Shown: positions 19,310 through 30,041, numbered from the stretch's first letter. The stretch: DNA of 64,000 bases from DASYAN01 sp963727755 (GCA_963727755.1 CAVSHN010000020.1:1-64000); one strand, 5' to 3'. The notes: generated from the sequence alone by a model not told the origin. Numbers and translations: made by a program.

Positions 19310-20566
19310 CTAACCATCCACATGCCGAGCTTGGTTTGCTAAAATATCGCGATAAAGATGGACGAGTTTTTTGCTTTCCATTTCCCAATGAAACTCTCTT
19401 TGGGCTGCTTCAAGAGCATTGCGCTGCATCTCGGCAAGAGCAGCTCTATCTGCTAGCATTGTATTGATAGCTGCACCGATATCTGCAGGTGCAACTGAGG
19501 CTACTATTCGCCCAACATTGTTGGTTCTGATAACATCCACGACTGCATCGAGTTCAGTGGCGAGAACAGGAACTCCAGCCATAATATATTCAAAGAGTTT
19601 GTTAGGCAAAATCATCTTAACAGCGAGAGAGTAATCTGGCGTATAGATAATTAAGCCAATATCTGCAGAGGCTGTCCAATCCAAAAGATCCTCATAGCGC
19701 GGAACTGGCGGGATGATTTTTATCCGATCTGCAATGCCTTCACTTACTATAAGCTCTTCTAGCTCTTCTTGAGTTGTTCCCATCCCTTTGCCCATCAGAA
19801 TGATGATGTTCCCATCTTCTAAGAATGCGGTTGCACGCACCAGCTTATCAAGTCCGCGATTACGTTGCAAACCGCCTTGATAGAGGGCAATACGTATATC
19901 ACGACTCAGGCCAAGATGTTCCCTAAGCAGATCAGTTTTCTCAACAGTTCGATAAGGAGGAATATTCCGGATGACCGTTACTTCAGGAATATGAAAACGT
20001 TTCTGCATCACTTCTGCATAAAGGGGGGTCGTTGTAATAACGCCTGCACATCGAGGTAGCACCATAGCGAAAAACCACATCAGCAACTTGCCTAGCCGTC
20101 GCCAAAACTCGACATCTGTTTCAGGTACAGGAACGTGTAGTTCATAAGCCTCATAGATAAGTGGCTTGTTGCGCAATTTTGCAACAATAAAACTTGCAGG
20201 TAGTGCAGTTAACTCATTTGCGTGGTAAATATCTGCCTGACTTTTGAACAGCATAATCAAGCTTTGAACAAATGCTCGGACAGATGTTATGAAAAATCTT
20301 AGTTGAGAATGTCTAGTAGTATGCCAGCCAGGGATTCTAAGATGGCTTAAGCAGACACCGTTTATCTCCTCCACAGCTTTGAGGGCATCAATGTCAACAT
20401 CAATAACAGAAACAGTAAACCCTTCTTCTAAAAAGGTACTGGCCGCACGTATAACACGCACATCATTGCGGGCGCTTCTCAGTACATGCATGCATATCTT
20501 AGTTGGCGATTTTACTGTGGTAGTGCCCTTTTTTAGCAAAGGAACAGTAATAAGTGGCATTTTCAT
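19310..20566 (-). CDS. GT4-family glycosyltransferase, paralogue 1
   Basis: 418 residues, start ATG 20566 with AAGGAGGATG upstream. GT-B fold enzyme of family GT4: N-terminal ICMHVLRSARNDVRVIRAAS, then DIYHANELTALPASFIVAKL (acceptor domain), VTVIRNIPPYR (linker), IRIALYQGGLQRNRGLD (start of the nucleotide-sugar domain), and the C-terminal LPNKLFEYIMAGVPVLATEL, the E-x7-E-like loop region of retaining GT-B enzymes. Transfers a sugar to the growing lipid-linked repeat unit on the cytoplasmic side. Two further copies follow, so this array arose by tandem duplication. Confidence 0.85.
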   Translation of the reverse strand: MKMPLITVPLLKKGTTTVKSPTKICMHVLRSARNDVRVIRAASTFLEEGFTVSVIDVDIDALKAVEEINGVCLSHLRIPGWHTTRHSQLRFFITSVRAFVQSLIMLFKSQADIYHANELTALPASFIVAKLRNKPLIYEAYELHVPVPETDVEFWRRLGKLLMWFFAMVLPRCAGVITTTPLYAEVMQKRFHIPEVTVIRNIPPYRTVEKTDLLREHLGLSRDIRIALYQGGLQRNRGLDKLVRATAFLEDGNIIILMGKGMGTTQEELEELIVSEGIADRIKIIPPVPRYEDLLDWTASADIGLIIYTPDYSLAVKMILPNKLFEYIMAGVPVLATELDAVVDVIRTNNVGRIVASVAPADIGAAINTMLADRAALAEMQRNALEAAQREFHWEMESKKLVHLYRDILANQARHVDG

Positions 20567-20630
20567 AATGCCTCATCCTCCTTACTTTTGTTGAATACAT
20601 CTTTAACATCTATAGTGTAAAAATGCTGAT

Positions 20631-21882
20631 TTAAGATATTTCCTCCATTCCTTTTCTCGCCTGCGTCATTGCCAGGATCTTGCGATAGAGGTGAATGAGT
20701 TGTAGACTTTCTTTTTCCCAGTTAACCTCATCTCGCATGGTTTCTAAGGCATTATGATGCATACGATCAAGAGCAGCAGAATCTCCTAACATCGTATTGA
20801 TAGCTGCTCCAATATCTTCAGGATCAAGTGAGGAAAAAACCTGCCCGACATCATAGGTACTGATAATTTCTGCGACCGCATCTAGTCGGGAAGAGAGAAC
20901 AGGTAAGCCAGCCATAAGATACTCAAAGAGCTTGTTTGGTAGACACCAACGTATACTCAGTGAGTAGTCGGGGGGGAGAATAGTTAAACCTATATCTGCT
21001 GAGGCAGTCCAGTCTAGCAATTCTTCATAGGGGACTGCTGGAATGATTTTGACACGATCAGCGACCTCTTCACTAATAATAAGAGCTTCCAGCTGAGAGA
21101 CAATCTCTTTGCGGCCATTACCCATCATTACGATCACCATATCCAGCTCTAAGAATCGTGCTGCACGAATCAATCTATCAAGTCTGCGATCTGCCTGCAA
21201 ATGTCCTTGATAGAGAGCGATACGTGTTTTCTGGACTAAGACCCATATATTGCCGTAATCGGTCGCTCTTCTGAACTGTCCGATATGCAGGTACATTGCG
21301 AATCAATGTCACTTCTGGAACACGATAGCACTTACGAATCTCTTCTACAATGGGAGAAGAAACTGCAATGATGCCTACACAGTAGGGTAGCATCTTAGCA
21401 AACAAGTACGTTGCTAGTGCATTCAATCTTCGCCAGCGTGTGATATTTGGATAATCGAATGGAAGTTCAGGGGCCTCAAAGACGAGTGGCTTACGATGCA
21501 GTCGTGCAGCAATATAACAGGCAGGTAATGCCTTCTCAACATATGCATGGTAGATATCTGCCTCTGTTCGCAACAGCAGTAGTGTACTGCGAATGGTCAA
21601 AAGCACTAGTTTAACGAGAAACCACGGTTTGAAGCGTGTGGACGTAAACCAGCTAGGTACGATAATATGTCTTACATTGATACCCTGAATCTCTTCTTCA
21701 AGAGGGAGGGTCTGTTCACATTCGGTATCAATGATAGAAACATCAAATCCTGCTTCGACCAGAGTGGTTGCTTGGCGCATCACTCTCGAATCAGTCCGTG
21801 CGCGTCCTAGGACAAGCATGCATACTTTAGCAGGTGTAGCAGTCCCTGCTGTTGAGGAGATAACATTAGAGAGTATTTTCAT
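20631..21882 (-). pseudogene. GT4-family glycosyltransferase, paralogue 2, frameshifted
   Basis: Starts at ATG 21882 (GAGGAACGC upstream). The N-terminal half (VCMLVLGRARTDSRVMRQAT...VTLIRNVPAYRTVQ) ends in a wrong frame after SPEN. An extra A in an A-run near 21225 (ccagaaaacacg where paralogue 3 has ccagaaacgcg) is the cause. The second half resumes with TRIALYQGHLQADRRLDRLI and runs to 20631 with the LPNKLFEYLMAGLPVL motif. Restored length about 417 residues equals its neighbours. If the extra A is real, the cell makes a truncated protein without the nucleotide-sugar domain. Confidence 0.8.
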
Positions 21883-21955
21883 GTGCGTTCCTCATCTTCT
21901 ATGATATGTTGATGCGTTATATTTTTTGAGCATCCAAAGCTGCATCTGGATAGCA

Positions 21956-23224
21956 CTAATAGACATGTCTTTTCCGTCCTTCTTGCTTTAAAATAATCTG
22001 ATAGAGATGAACAAGTACTTGGCTTTCTTTTTCCCAATTAATCTCATATCGCACAGCTTCTAAAGCATTATGATGCATACGATCAAGAGCCGCAGGATCT
22101 CTTAGCATTGCATTGATGGCTGCACTAACATCTGCAGGTGCAAGTGAAGATACAATTTGCCCTACATTATAGATGTTAATAATTTCGGCGACAGCATCTA
22201 ATTGGGAAGAGAGGATGGGTAAACCTGCCATAAGGTACTCAAAAAGCTTGTTTGGTAGGCACATTTGCACGTTCAGTGAGTAATCGGGTGAATAGACTAT
22301 TAAGCCAAGGTCTGCTGAGGCAGTCCAATCCAGCAGTTCTTCATAGGGGACTGCCGAAATAATTTTGACACGGTCAGTGACCCCTTCACTAAGAATAAGA
22401 GCTTTAAGCTGAGAGATAGTCTCTTTGGATCCGTCCCCCATCATTACCATCACTATATCTTGCTCCAAGAACCGCGCTGCACGAATCAATCTATCAAGCT
22501 GGCGATCTGCCCACAATCCTCCCTGATAGAGAGCTATACGCGTTTCTGGACCGAGGCCCAGATATTGCCGCAATCGGTCATTTTTCTTAACTTCCCGATA
22601 TGCAGGAATATTGCGAATTAGTGTCACTTCTGGTCCATGATAGAGATTATAGATTTCCTGCGCAATGGGAGGCGAAACTGTGATAATCCCGGCAGAATGT
22701 GGGATTATATGCCTAAGCAGGAGTGCTGATAGCAAACGAAGCCAACGTCGTCCTCTATTCATCTCAGATAAAGGCAACTGAAACAAAGGAATTTCATGAG
22801 CATCAAAGATAAGCGGTTTGCCTTGTAAGCGGGCTGCAATATAACACGCTAACAAAGCAGTTTCATCATGTGCATGATAAACATCAGCTGAAATGTTCAT
22901 TAATCTAACTATACGATAAACGAACATTTGTGTTGCTTTAATGAGAAAGTATGGCTTGAAGCATGTAGGGGTAAACCAATTGGGCATAATGATATGCTTC
23001 ACACTGACACCTTGAATCTCCTCCTCAGTGGGTAAAGCTGGATCACCTTCAATATCGATGATAGAGACATCAAATCCTGCTTCAACGAGGGCCGTCGCCT
23101 CACGCATCACTCTCACATCAGTTCGTGCGCATCCTAAGACATGCATACATACTTTGATGGAAGATTGAGCCGAGGTGGCACTCTGAACTACTGGAGTGTT
23201 TGTCTGTAGTAGCTTCTCCATCAT
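21956..23224 (-). CDS. GT4-family glycosyltransferase, paralogue 3
   Basis: 422 residues, ATG 23224 with GGAGAAT upstream; its ATGA overlaps the stop of the flippase gene, so the two are translationally coupled. Domain order as in paralogue 1: VCMHVLGCARTDVRVMREAT, DVYHAHDETALLACYIAARL, VTLIRNIPAYREV, TRIALYQGGLWADRQLDRLI and LPNKLFEYLMAGLPILSSQL. More similar to paralogue 2 than to paralogue 1. Predicted to add one sugar of the repeat unit. Confidence 0.85.
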   Translation of the reverse strand: MMEKLLQTNTPVVQSATSAQSSIKVCMHVLGCARTDVRVMREATALVEAGFDVSIIDIEGDPALPTEEEIQGVSVKHIIMPNWFTPTCFKPYFLIKATQMFVYRIVRLMNISADVYHAHDETALLACYIAARLQGKPLIFDAHEIPLFQLPLSEMNRGRRWLRLLSALLLRHIIPHSAGIITVSPPIAQEIYNLYHGPEVTLIRNIPAYREVKKNDRLRQYLGLGPETRIALYQGGLWADRQLDRLIRAARFLEQDIVMVMMGDGSKETISQLKALILSEGVTDRVKIISAVPYEELLDWTASADLGLIVYSPDYSLNVQMCLPNKLFEYLMAGLPILSSQLDAVAEIINIYNVGQIVSSLAPADVSAAINAMLRDPAALDRMHHNALEAVRYEINWEKESQVLVHLYQIILKQEGRKRHVY

Positions 23225-24921
23225 AAATTATTCTCCGTCCTCTTTTGAGCTTCATTCTTATGAGAATGAAGCAAGATCTTTACAAGAAAGGCAAGACATA
23301 CACTGTAGAGACAAAGAGCTAAAAGAGAAATACCCCAAGCTAAATATGTTCCTACAGTTTGTCCTAATAAAGCACTTCCTAAGAAAAAAAACACACCAAG
23401 AACTAGTGCTACAATAAAAATGATTATTTCATATGATACATGATAAAGCTTTTGATTCACAACATAAGCAACCAATGCAAGTACTATATAGGCAAGCAGA
23501 GTAGATACCGCCGCCCCCATTGGTCCATAGAGGGGAATTAAAATCAGATTAAGACCAACATTGATAATAGCAGCTATAGTTGTGAAAACAGCTGCTAGCC
23601 ATGTCTTGCGTTTGATGTTTGTACCGATCATAAAAACATAATAAACACCATAAAAGACAATAGATTCAGCAACGACAGGAATAACGAAAATTGATGAACG
23701 ATAAGCTACAGGGAAAAGTATATCGAGAAGTGCCATGCCTACAAGTGATAGAGCAAAAGCGAAAAAAAGCAAAAATAGGCTAAACCATCGAAATACAAGC
23801 TTAAAAACCTGAGTAGCATCTTCACGTTTAGCGATAGCAAACATCGCAGTAGGCCATGCTAATGTAAATGGGCTTATGACTAGAACATTTATGACAGAAC
23901 CCATTGTATAGGCTACAGAATACATAGCGGTTTGTGCAAGCGAATCAAAGAAGCTAAGCAAATAGCGATCAGATAGTTGCAAAATCCAGTAGGAGAGAAA
24001 ATTAAAGACAAGCGGTATTCCAAACGTAAGTAGACTCCGTGCAATGTCAGCACGTATCCTGATTCCTGCACGCAACAAAGTCATTGGAAGCATATATACT
24101 ACCAAACCAGCATATCCACAACCATTTGCAAGAAGCGCACCAGCAATGCCTAAATGGAATACCACTATCAGGACAATAGTGGCTATCAAAGTGATGAGTA
24201 AATTGCCAATCGACAATAGAGAGTAAAAAAGTGCACGTCCTTCTGCACGCAGCAATGCGAAGCCAGGGACAGTAAGATTTTGCAGGAGTATTACTGCGCC
24301 AGCTATAGTAACTAAACTCCCTAATGCTGACTGATTAAATAGTAGTTGTGCCAAGAATGAAGATAGAATTGATACTCCGATGGTCATTGGAATCGAGACC
24401 AAACAGAGCAAGGTAGTAACTGTTGCTAGAACATCTCGTTGATCACTACTTGAGGTATAATCATAACCATATGCACGAAAAAATGCAGAAGGTAAACCGA
24501 GCTGAGAGATCCCCGTGCTCAAACTAATGAAGAGATTGATTATGGTAAGAACACCATAATCAGTAGGTGAGATATTGTGAGTCAAAAGTGGTGCAAGTAC
24601 AAGAGAGACTAAAGAAGGTGCTACCGATGATAGAGCATAAAGACCCGAAGTTTTAATGAGATTAACTACAGGGGCAAGAGGGCTCTCTGCATTAGGAACA
24701 AGAAGCCGCCCCAGTCTTTTCCTTATACTTGTATCATACCTACTTGCGTTCCGTGGTACAAATTCCATATAGGTAGTCTCATCTTGTAGTACCTCGTTGG
24801 AGAGCTGTCTCTCTGAACGCGAATTAGTATCAAGCTTTACTGAAATAGCAGGCAAAATCATCGTAGGCAACAGATCTATATCATAGAGAGTCGAAGTAGC
24901 AGGCAAAATCATCATATGCAA
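23221..24921 (-). CDS. wzx: Wzx-like polysaccharide flippase (MATE/PST superfamily)
   Basis: 566 residues with about 12-14 hydrophobic helices starting near residue 88 (LIKTSGLYALSSVAPSLVSL). The pattern LLTHNISPTDYGVLTIINLF and SAFFRAYGYD in the first helices is typical of polysaccharide transport proteins that flip lipid-linked repeat units to the outer face. The first 85 residues are polar and hydrophilic, longer than usual, and contain a twofold repeat (MILPATS, MILPAIS) mirrored in the DNA at about 24845-24915. The start shown is TTG at 24921. An ATG near 25014 in another frame opens a plausible peptide (MDDQSDVIRPYAVESDASAK), so the true N-terminus may be longer with a frameshift. Confidence 0.85.
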   Translation of the reverse strand: MHMMILPATSTLYDIDLLPTMILPAISVKLDTNSRSERQLSNEVLQDETTYMEFVPRNASRYDTSIRKRLGRLLVPNAESPLAPVVNLIKTSGLYALSSVAPSLVSLVLAPLLTHNISPTDYGVLTIINLFISLSTGISQLGLPSAFFRAYGYDYTSSSDQRDVLATVTTLLCLVSIPMTIGVSILSSFLAQLLFNQSALGSLVTIAGAVILLQNLTVPGFALLRAEGRALFYSLLSIGNLLITLIATIVLIVVFHLGIAGALLANGCGYAGLVVYMLPMTLLRAGIRIRADIARSLLTFGIPLVFNFLSYWILQLSDRYLLSFFDSLAQTAMYSVAYTMGSVINVLVISPFTLAWPTAMFAIAKREDATQVFKLVFRWFSLFLLFFAFALSLVGMALLDILFPVAYRSSIFVIPVVAESIVFYGVYYVFMIGTNIKRKTWLAAVFTTIAAIINVGLNLILIPLYGPMGAAVSTLLAYIVLALVAYVVNQKLYHVSYEIIIFIVALVLGVFFFLGSALLGQTVGTYLAWGISLLALCLYSVCLAFLVKILLHSHKNEAQKRTENNL

Positions 24922-25127
24922 CGGGGCAGCGTCCGAATTGAGAAAACGAACAGAAGATACTTGGCAGAAGCATCGCTCTCAACAGCATAAGGACGAATAA
25001 CATCACTTTGGTCATCCATAACTTCAAGTATATTCAGTGTTGTCTTCCTTAGACGGGATTTTTTCACAAGCAACCTTTCCTATTCAAAATAGCCTACATA
25101 TATCCACGATATCATGAAATTTACCTT

Positions 25128-26168
25128 TTATCGCATGCAGGACAAAATACGATGAAATGCTTTGCAGTAGCGGCTTATCATACAAGTGACAAACCCACTG
25201 CGAAGAATACGGCTAGCGATGAAGTATCTTATCTGACAGATACGGCTTTGTTGGTACCTAGCCCAGCGTTCTGCTAAGTTCGCACAATACTCACAATCTG
25301 AGTACTGGGAGAGTGCTTTAAGTTGTAGTACATGTAATGAGTGATAGAACTGACTAGCCAAATGCTTATTAAGTAGATCATAGTATGACCAATAGCCATT
25401 ATCATATTTGTCAATCAGCATATGCAGCGTGTCAAGGCTACGCCTGATCAGTTCAGTTACTTTTGGATCGCTAGCGAGAGCTACATAATCATACAAACCA
25501 AAGATCGCAAAAAGATACCCATTGAGAATGTGTGCCGCAGGATAGGCTGCCACCTCTTCAAAAAAAGTTCCTCCATCACCAATAGATGCGCTGACACCAC
25601 CATCTCTAATATCAAGTTCAAAAGTTTGGACAGCTCGTCGAGCTACTTGTAGAAAGGTATCATCACCAGTCAACCGATAGGCACGCACGAGTACCGAGAT
25701 ACCTTCGCCTTGCGTCATTGCAGACAGCCATGGTTCCAAAGCATAGTATTCGGGGACAGCAAAAGGAATTTGCCAACCACCTCTATCCTCACTAAAACGT
25801 AATTCGTGTGCTACAAGCCATCTGGCTTGGATCATGAAGGCTTCCCTATGCTTTTCACTCCCTGTTGCAAGATAGCTATTCCAATGGGCAAGTGCATACT
25901 GCGCGATGGTCGTTGGATGATACACAGAAGGATATTTTTGCGTAGGCGCGTTACAGGGAACTCCCACCTCATCCAGAGTTCCAAGAGGCAAGGCTAGTAA
26001 AGGCCACATATCAAGAGGATAATTTGGCAATGAGGTATGATTTTGCGCCGCAGCCAGTCGATACAGGGGCTTTTCTTGCTCTTCATACCAGCCCTGGCAT
26101 ACTGAAACAATTGAGCTGATGATAGGCAGCGCATGCCAGAGTGAATGGATTCGTGCCTGTAAACTCAT
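25128..26168 (-). CDS. D-glucuronyl C5-epimerase-like protein
   Basis: 346 residues from ATG 26168. Resembles the C-terminal catalytic domain of heparan-sulfate glucuronyl C5-epimerase: an alpha/alpha-barrel with ARWLVAHELRF, GGWQIPFAVPEYYALEPWLSAM, and the C-terminal block KYDNGYWSYYDL (about 254-265) and QFYHSLHVLQLKAL (273-286). In the animal enzyme the equivalent YDL and YH-x2-H positions carry active-site tyrosines; here Tyr262/263, Tyr275 and His276 are kept. Such enzymes invert C5 of a uronic acid within a polymer (GlcA to IdoA). The residues after about 320 look unrelated to the family. No signal peptide is clear. Suggests an epimerised uronic acid in this polymer. Confidence 0.75.
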   Translation of the reverse strand: MSLQARIHSLWHALPIISSIVSVCQGWYEEQEKPLYRLAAAQNHTSLPNYPLDMWPLLALPLGTLDEVGVPCNAPTQKYPSVYHPTTIAQYALAHWNSYLATGSEKHREAFMIQARWLVAHELRFSEDRGGWQIPFAVPEYYALEPWLSAMTQGEGISVLVRAYRLTGDDTFLQVARRAVQTFELDIRDGGVSASIGDGGTFFEEVAAYPAAHILNGYLFAIFGLYDYVALASDPKVTELIRRSLDTLHMLIDKYDNGYWSYYDLLNKHLASQFYHSLHVLQLKALSQYSDCEYCANLAERWARYQQSRICQIRYFIASRILRSGFVTCMISRYCKAFHRILSCMR

Positions 26169-26235
26169 CTCTATATCTTCCCAGCTATCTAGCTAAAATT
26201 CGAAAGGATCAAAATATGATAGGATAATCCTTGTT

Positions 26236-27570
26236 TCATCTACCACTCTCGTTTCCAATATTCAACAACATATTTAATCCTGACCAGTAAGTTGCCCGCA
26301 TCCAGAGGCGCTTAGAAATGGTATCGACATTATGTAAAGCAACATGTTCTCTCGCCAAACGTCCAATTCGGCAACGAAGTTCTGAGTCACTTATCAGTTG
26401 TACTAAAGCTAATCCTGTACGTTTAGAATTACCTGCTGGTACTACCATTCCACGTCCCTCAGCAAGCATGTGCTCATTTGCCAAAGGGACATCTGAGGCG
26501 AGAACTGCGCAACCAGCTGCCATTGCCTCAAGCATCACCAAAGAGTAGCCTCCTCCCCGTATACCTGTATAGAGATAGATATCGCTCAGGCTATGAAGTA
26601 ATAGAACTTCCTCTGGAGGTACTTCTCCCAGAAGTAAACATGTTTGAGTCAGCTGTTGCTTGTCGATATCCTTTTCTATCTGCTTACGAAGAGGACCATC
26701 ACCAGCAATAATGAAGCGCACGCGATCACGCAGTTCAGGAGAAAGTACTGAGAGAGCATAAGCTATACCCTCTAGGGCAATATCCACACCTTTTTCTGGA
26801 GCAAGCCGACAGATTGTCGTAATAACGATTGCATTGGCAGGAATACCCTTTTTCTCACGCATCTCTGCTTTTGCAGTAGCATCAAGGACGATATAACGAT
26901 CTATATCGACTGTATTCACAAAGCGAGTAAGGCGACTTGGTCTAATTCCCAATCGTTTACAAACTTCTTCCACTCCATCACCTACGACACCTGGCACACA
27001 ATACTGATCAATAAGGCGAGCGGCGAGCCAAGCTAGGAAATGTAGCGAAGGCCAGTACCAGAGGAATAGGAAACGTTTTATAATGCGATGCATCCATGGT
27101 CTTGTTGCCAAAGCATTTAAACGATGAGTTCGATAAACGCGACTTGTCAGCGCTACTAGATTACCATGGTCAATACAGACTACTCGTATGCCTGCTAACT
27201 TGCCTACCAAAGCCGCAAAAGCTGCTGTGAATATACCATCTTGTGGCAAAATAACATCATAGGCAGAACTCTTATGCATCAGAGAGAAGAGCTTTCGAAA
27301 TCCAGCAAAGACATAAAGCCAGACATGAGGAAATCCCATGCAGAGCTTCTTGCTCCACCAAACTGATGAATGGTAAGACTCTTCGCTTTTGTCCCGATGT
27401 GTTGTGTTAAATATTCCATTTGCCAAGTATCCGAGTTGACCTGCACTATCTTTGCTAAGACTGTTCGCATTCCACCAGCCACAGGGAAAGCAGTAATCGG
27501 AACACAAACACGTAGAACAGGTGAAACTTGCGTCTTGGAAAAGCCTGGAGCGCAACTGGCTTAGTATCAT
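26236..27570 (-). pseudogene. GT4 glycosyltransferase with a disrupted N-terminal domain
   Basis: From about 27350 down to 26236 the frame is a clear GT4 enzyme: VILPQDGIFTAAFAALVGKL, GVEEVCKRLGI, RLAPEKGVDIALEGIAYAL, FIIAGDGPLRKQIE, LPLANEHMLAEGRGMVVPAG. The first 75 residues of that frame look non-native. In another frame the same stretch reads RVCVPITAFPVAGGMRTVLA and VQVNSDTWQMEYLTQHIGTK, a proper GT4 start. Two compensating shifts (near 27540 and 27320) are needed to join them. The ATG at 27570 overlaps the stop of the epimerase pseudogene. Predicted role: sugar transfer in repeat-unit assembly, if the shifts are not real. Confidence 0.7.
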
Positions 27571-28479
27571 ACTTCCAAGAGAGACAAAACTACTGCTAAT
27601 AAAGATGAACGCAGCCGAGGACCTAACTTGTATTGATAGCTCCGCCAGCGCGAAACAAGCATCGAGCAGTGATCACAACCAGAATAGGTGATTAATGCTT
27701 CGAGTAGAGCAATCTGTAAAGCAAGTGACGGAGACGCAAACTGCCGATGCTCTAGATCAGTTGTTGTGCCGAACCTGTATGAAACTGATCTAAAGAGTGA
27801 GTGAAATCGTTGATAGACCTTGTTTGATGAGGTCTTTGATATCGAATACTATCATTAAGTGCGACATAATCGTAGAGTCCCAAGAGTGCAAAATATGAAG
27901 CCAGTTAGTATGTGTAGTGCAGGATGACAGCAATCTCTCCAAAAAAGATGCCACTCTCACCTACAGGTGAGCTAACACCGCCATCCAGAATCTCTGTTCA
28001 AGGAGGTGCAAACTGCACGATGTGCTACCTAAGAGATATTTCTCCTCCTGAGTAAGTTGATAAGCCCGTATAGGTATGGAGAGGGCATATCCTTGCACCA
28101 GAGCAGACAACCATGGGCCATTGCCACGAACATCTGGATGAGGAGAAGAGATAGGCCATCCTCCTGCATTCTCACCAATCGAAATCTCCTGTCCGACGAA
28201 CCAACGTGCTTGCCTAAGAAAAATACTACAGTGGTTTTGATCATTAGTTGCAAGATATTGGTTCCATTGGCTGAGTGCGTACTGGGCAACAAGGATTGGG
28301 TGATACTCTGTTGAATGCAGTTGAAATGGTATTCCAGCATCATCAAGAGAGAACTGCCACAAAGTAAGTAGTTGGGACATATCAATGGGATAAGCAGGTA
28401 ATTCAGAAGCATACTTCGCACCTGCCAATTGCACTTCGTCCTTTACCATATAAGTTTCTCCAAATCTGCTTAGAGACAT
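27568..28479 (-). pseudogene. Decayed second glucuronyl C5-epimerase copy
   Basis: The first 170 residues (from 28479) align with the intact epimerase at 26168: YPIDMSQLLTLWQFSLDDAG, VAQYALSQWNQYLATNDQNH, QARWFVGQEISIGENAGGW. Beyond about 28015 the match continues in changing frames with stops: DGGVSSPVGESGIFFGEIA, then FALLGLYDYVALNDSI, then DLEHRQFASP and RWRSYQYKLG, ending at a TGA that overlaps the next gene's ATG. The catalytic block is lost (YWSYYDL corresponds to an eroded segment before DLEH, and YHSLH to SLALQ). This is true decay, with several independent lesions. Confidence 0.8.
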
Positions 28480-28526
28480 GTGTCAAGTCAACTTGACAGT
28501 TTTGAGCTTGGGCAAGGTCAACACTG

Positions 28527-30041
28527 TCAGATAGAAATTGTTCCTTTTTGACACACATGCCTAAGAATTTGCTCTTTAGCTGCTTGGTGGTCTAATCTCC
28601 TTGAAAGCAAAGGAGAAGAAATAGCTCCAAGAATCATCCACCCACAAGCAGCTAAAGGGGGAAGAGTCCAAGCGCCAAAACTCCAGCTATTAATACTCAA
28701 TACAATAATAGAAGCTATACCTGCACCAAATAGAGAACGTTTTCTCCCACTGACTTGTTGCCAATGGCATAAAGCCAGCCATATAGCAGACACAATAAGT
28801 GCAATAAAAACAAGAAGAGTAGGAATACCTGCCATTGCTCCTAACTCCATATAACTGTTGTGAGGATTGTTAAATGGTTCATACTGACTTAATACGCGAT
28901 AAGGTTCTGCATTTTTAAGATAAAGCTCACGTCCCAACCCAATACCTGTTAATGGAAAAGCTAGTATCACTCGCCAAGCAGTCTGCCATAATCCCTGACG
29001 TAGCAAAAGTTCATTAGGAGCCGAAGCATGTTGCATAAGTAAGAGTACCTGTTGCTGGAAGATAAAATACAGCAATATTGAGAATAAAAAGACACATATA
29101 ATCATTATAATACTATATGCTTTGCTTCCAGTTAATAAAATGAACACTATTAAACCAATAACTAAAGAAAGCCAAGCCCCGGTACTATAAGTTAGTAACA
29201 AAGCAATAACAATGCAAATAGCTTGCATTAAGTAGAGTACCTTCTTAAAGAGAGAAGAGCACTCAACAAAAAGCCCTAATGGAATAAAAAATATCATCGC
29301 TAAAAAGGCGCTTCCTGCATCTGGTTGAATGAAGAATGAAGCGAGGCAAGTTACTCCGGTGCTTCCTAATTGATAATCCGATACGCTATTAAGATAACTT
29401 TGTGCCGTTGTAGTTATAAATAAGAATTTACCAGTGATTGACTGAATGATGATATGAAGTGCTATAAGCACACCAAAGATCGCCAGCATTTGGAAAAACT
29501 TACTTATACTTGTGACATCTCTAGCGATAATAGTTCCTAGCCAAAACATTATCAATGCTCCAAAAATGAGATCGGGATAGTAGTAGAAAGCATCATAGAC
29601 AGTAATAGCTCCTCGTATAGCGGGAAAAATGGTAAGCCCAAGGAATAGAAGCCACAGCCATAAAGGTCTCGGTTCTGTCCACGGCCTCTCTGGAGATCGA
29701 GCCAGAAAGAAGATCCATAGTAGCAGAATTGCCATAACTATCGAAAGGACAAAAAAACCTAGGTACCAATCAACATAAAGACTGACAGCAATAACCGCAG
29801 TTGCAGATAATTCATCTTGACGAAGTATAATAATAAGGATCATCCCCATAGCGGCAATAAATCCTCCAACCTCAAAAGAGCCGAGATGCCCATATTTTCC
29901 CCCTAAAAGTTGTGCAACTACCACACCTCCTAACAGCATAAAGATTGTAACAGCAACCATTGAAATGTATGAAAATATACGCAAATTAGCAATACTTCCC
30001 TTTTCTGATACAATTATGTTCCACATCTTTGTTTTCATCAT
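28527..30041 (-). CDS. wzy: O-antigen polymerase/ligase-like membrane protein (Wzy)
   Basis: 504 residues, ATG 30041 with GGTAAGGAC upstream. About 12 membrane helices with a large periplasmic loop in the C-terminal half that contains LAFPLTGIGLGRELYLK and NNPHNSYMELGAMAGIPTLL, the signature of the O-antigen ligase/polymerase (Wzy_C) superfamily. Joins flipped repeat units into the polymer on the outer face of the membrane. The only such protein in the locus, so polymerase is the more likely role than ligase. Frame intact. Confidence 0.85.
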   Translation of the reverse strand: MMKTKMWNIIVSEKGSIANLRIFSYISMVAVTIFMLLGGVVVAQLLGGKYGHLGSFEVGGFIAAMGMILIIILRQDELSATAVIAVSLYVDWYLGFFVLSIVMAILLLWIFFLARSPERPWTEPRPLWLWLLFLGLTIFPAIRGAITVYDAFYYYPDLIFGALIMFWLGTIIARDVTSISKFFQMLAIFGVLIALHIIIQSITGKFLFITTTAQSYLNSVSDYQLGSTGVTCLASFFIQPDAGSAFLAMIFFIPLGLFVECSSLFKKVLYLMQAICIVIALLLTYSTGAWLSLVIGLIVFILLTGSKAYSIIMIICVFLFSILLYFIFQQQVLLLMQHASAPNELLLRQGLWQTAWRVILAFPLTGIGLGRELYLKNAEPYRVLSQYEPFNNPHNSYMELGAMAGIPTLLVFIALIVSAIWLALCHWQQVSGRKRSLFGAGIASIIVLSINSWSFGAWTLPPLAACGWMILGAISSPLLSRRLDHQAAKEQILRHVCQKGTISI

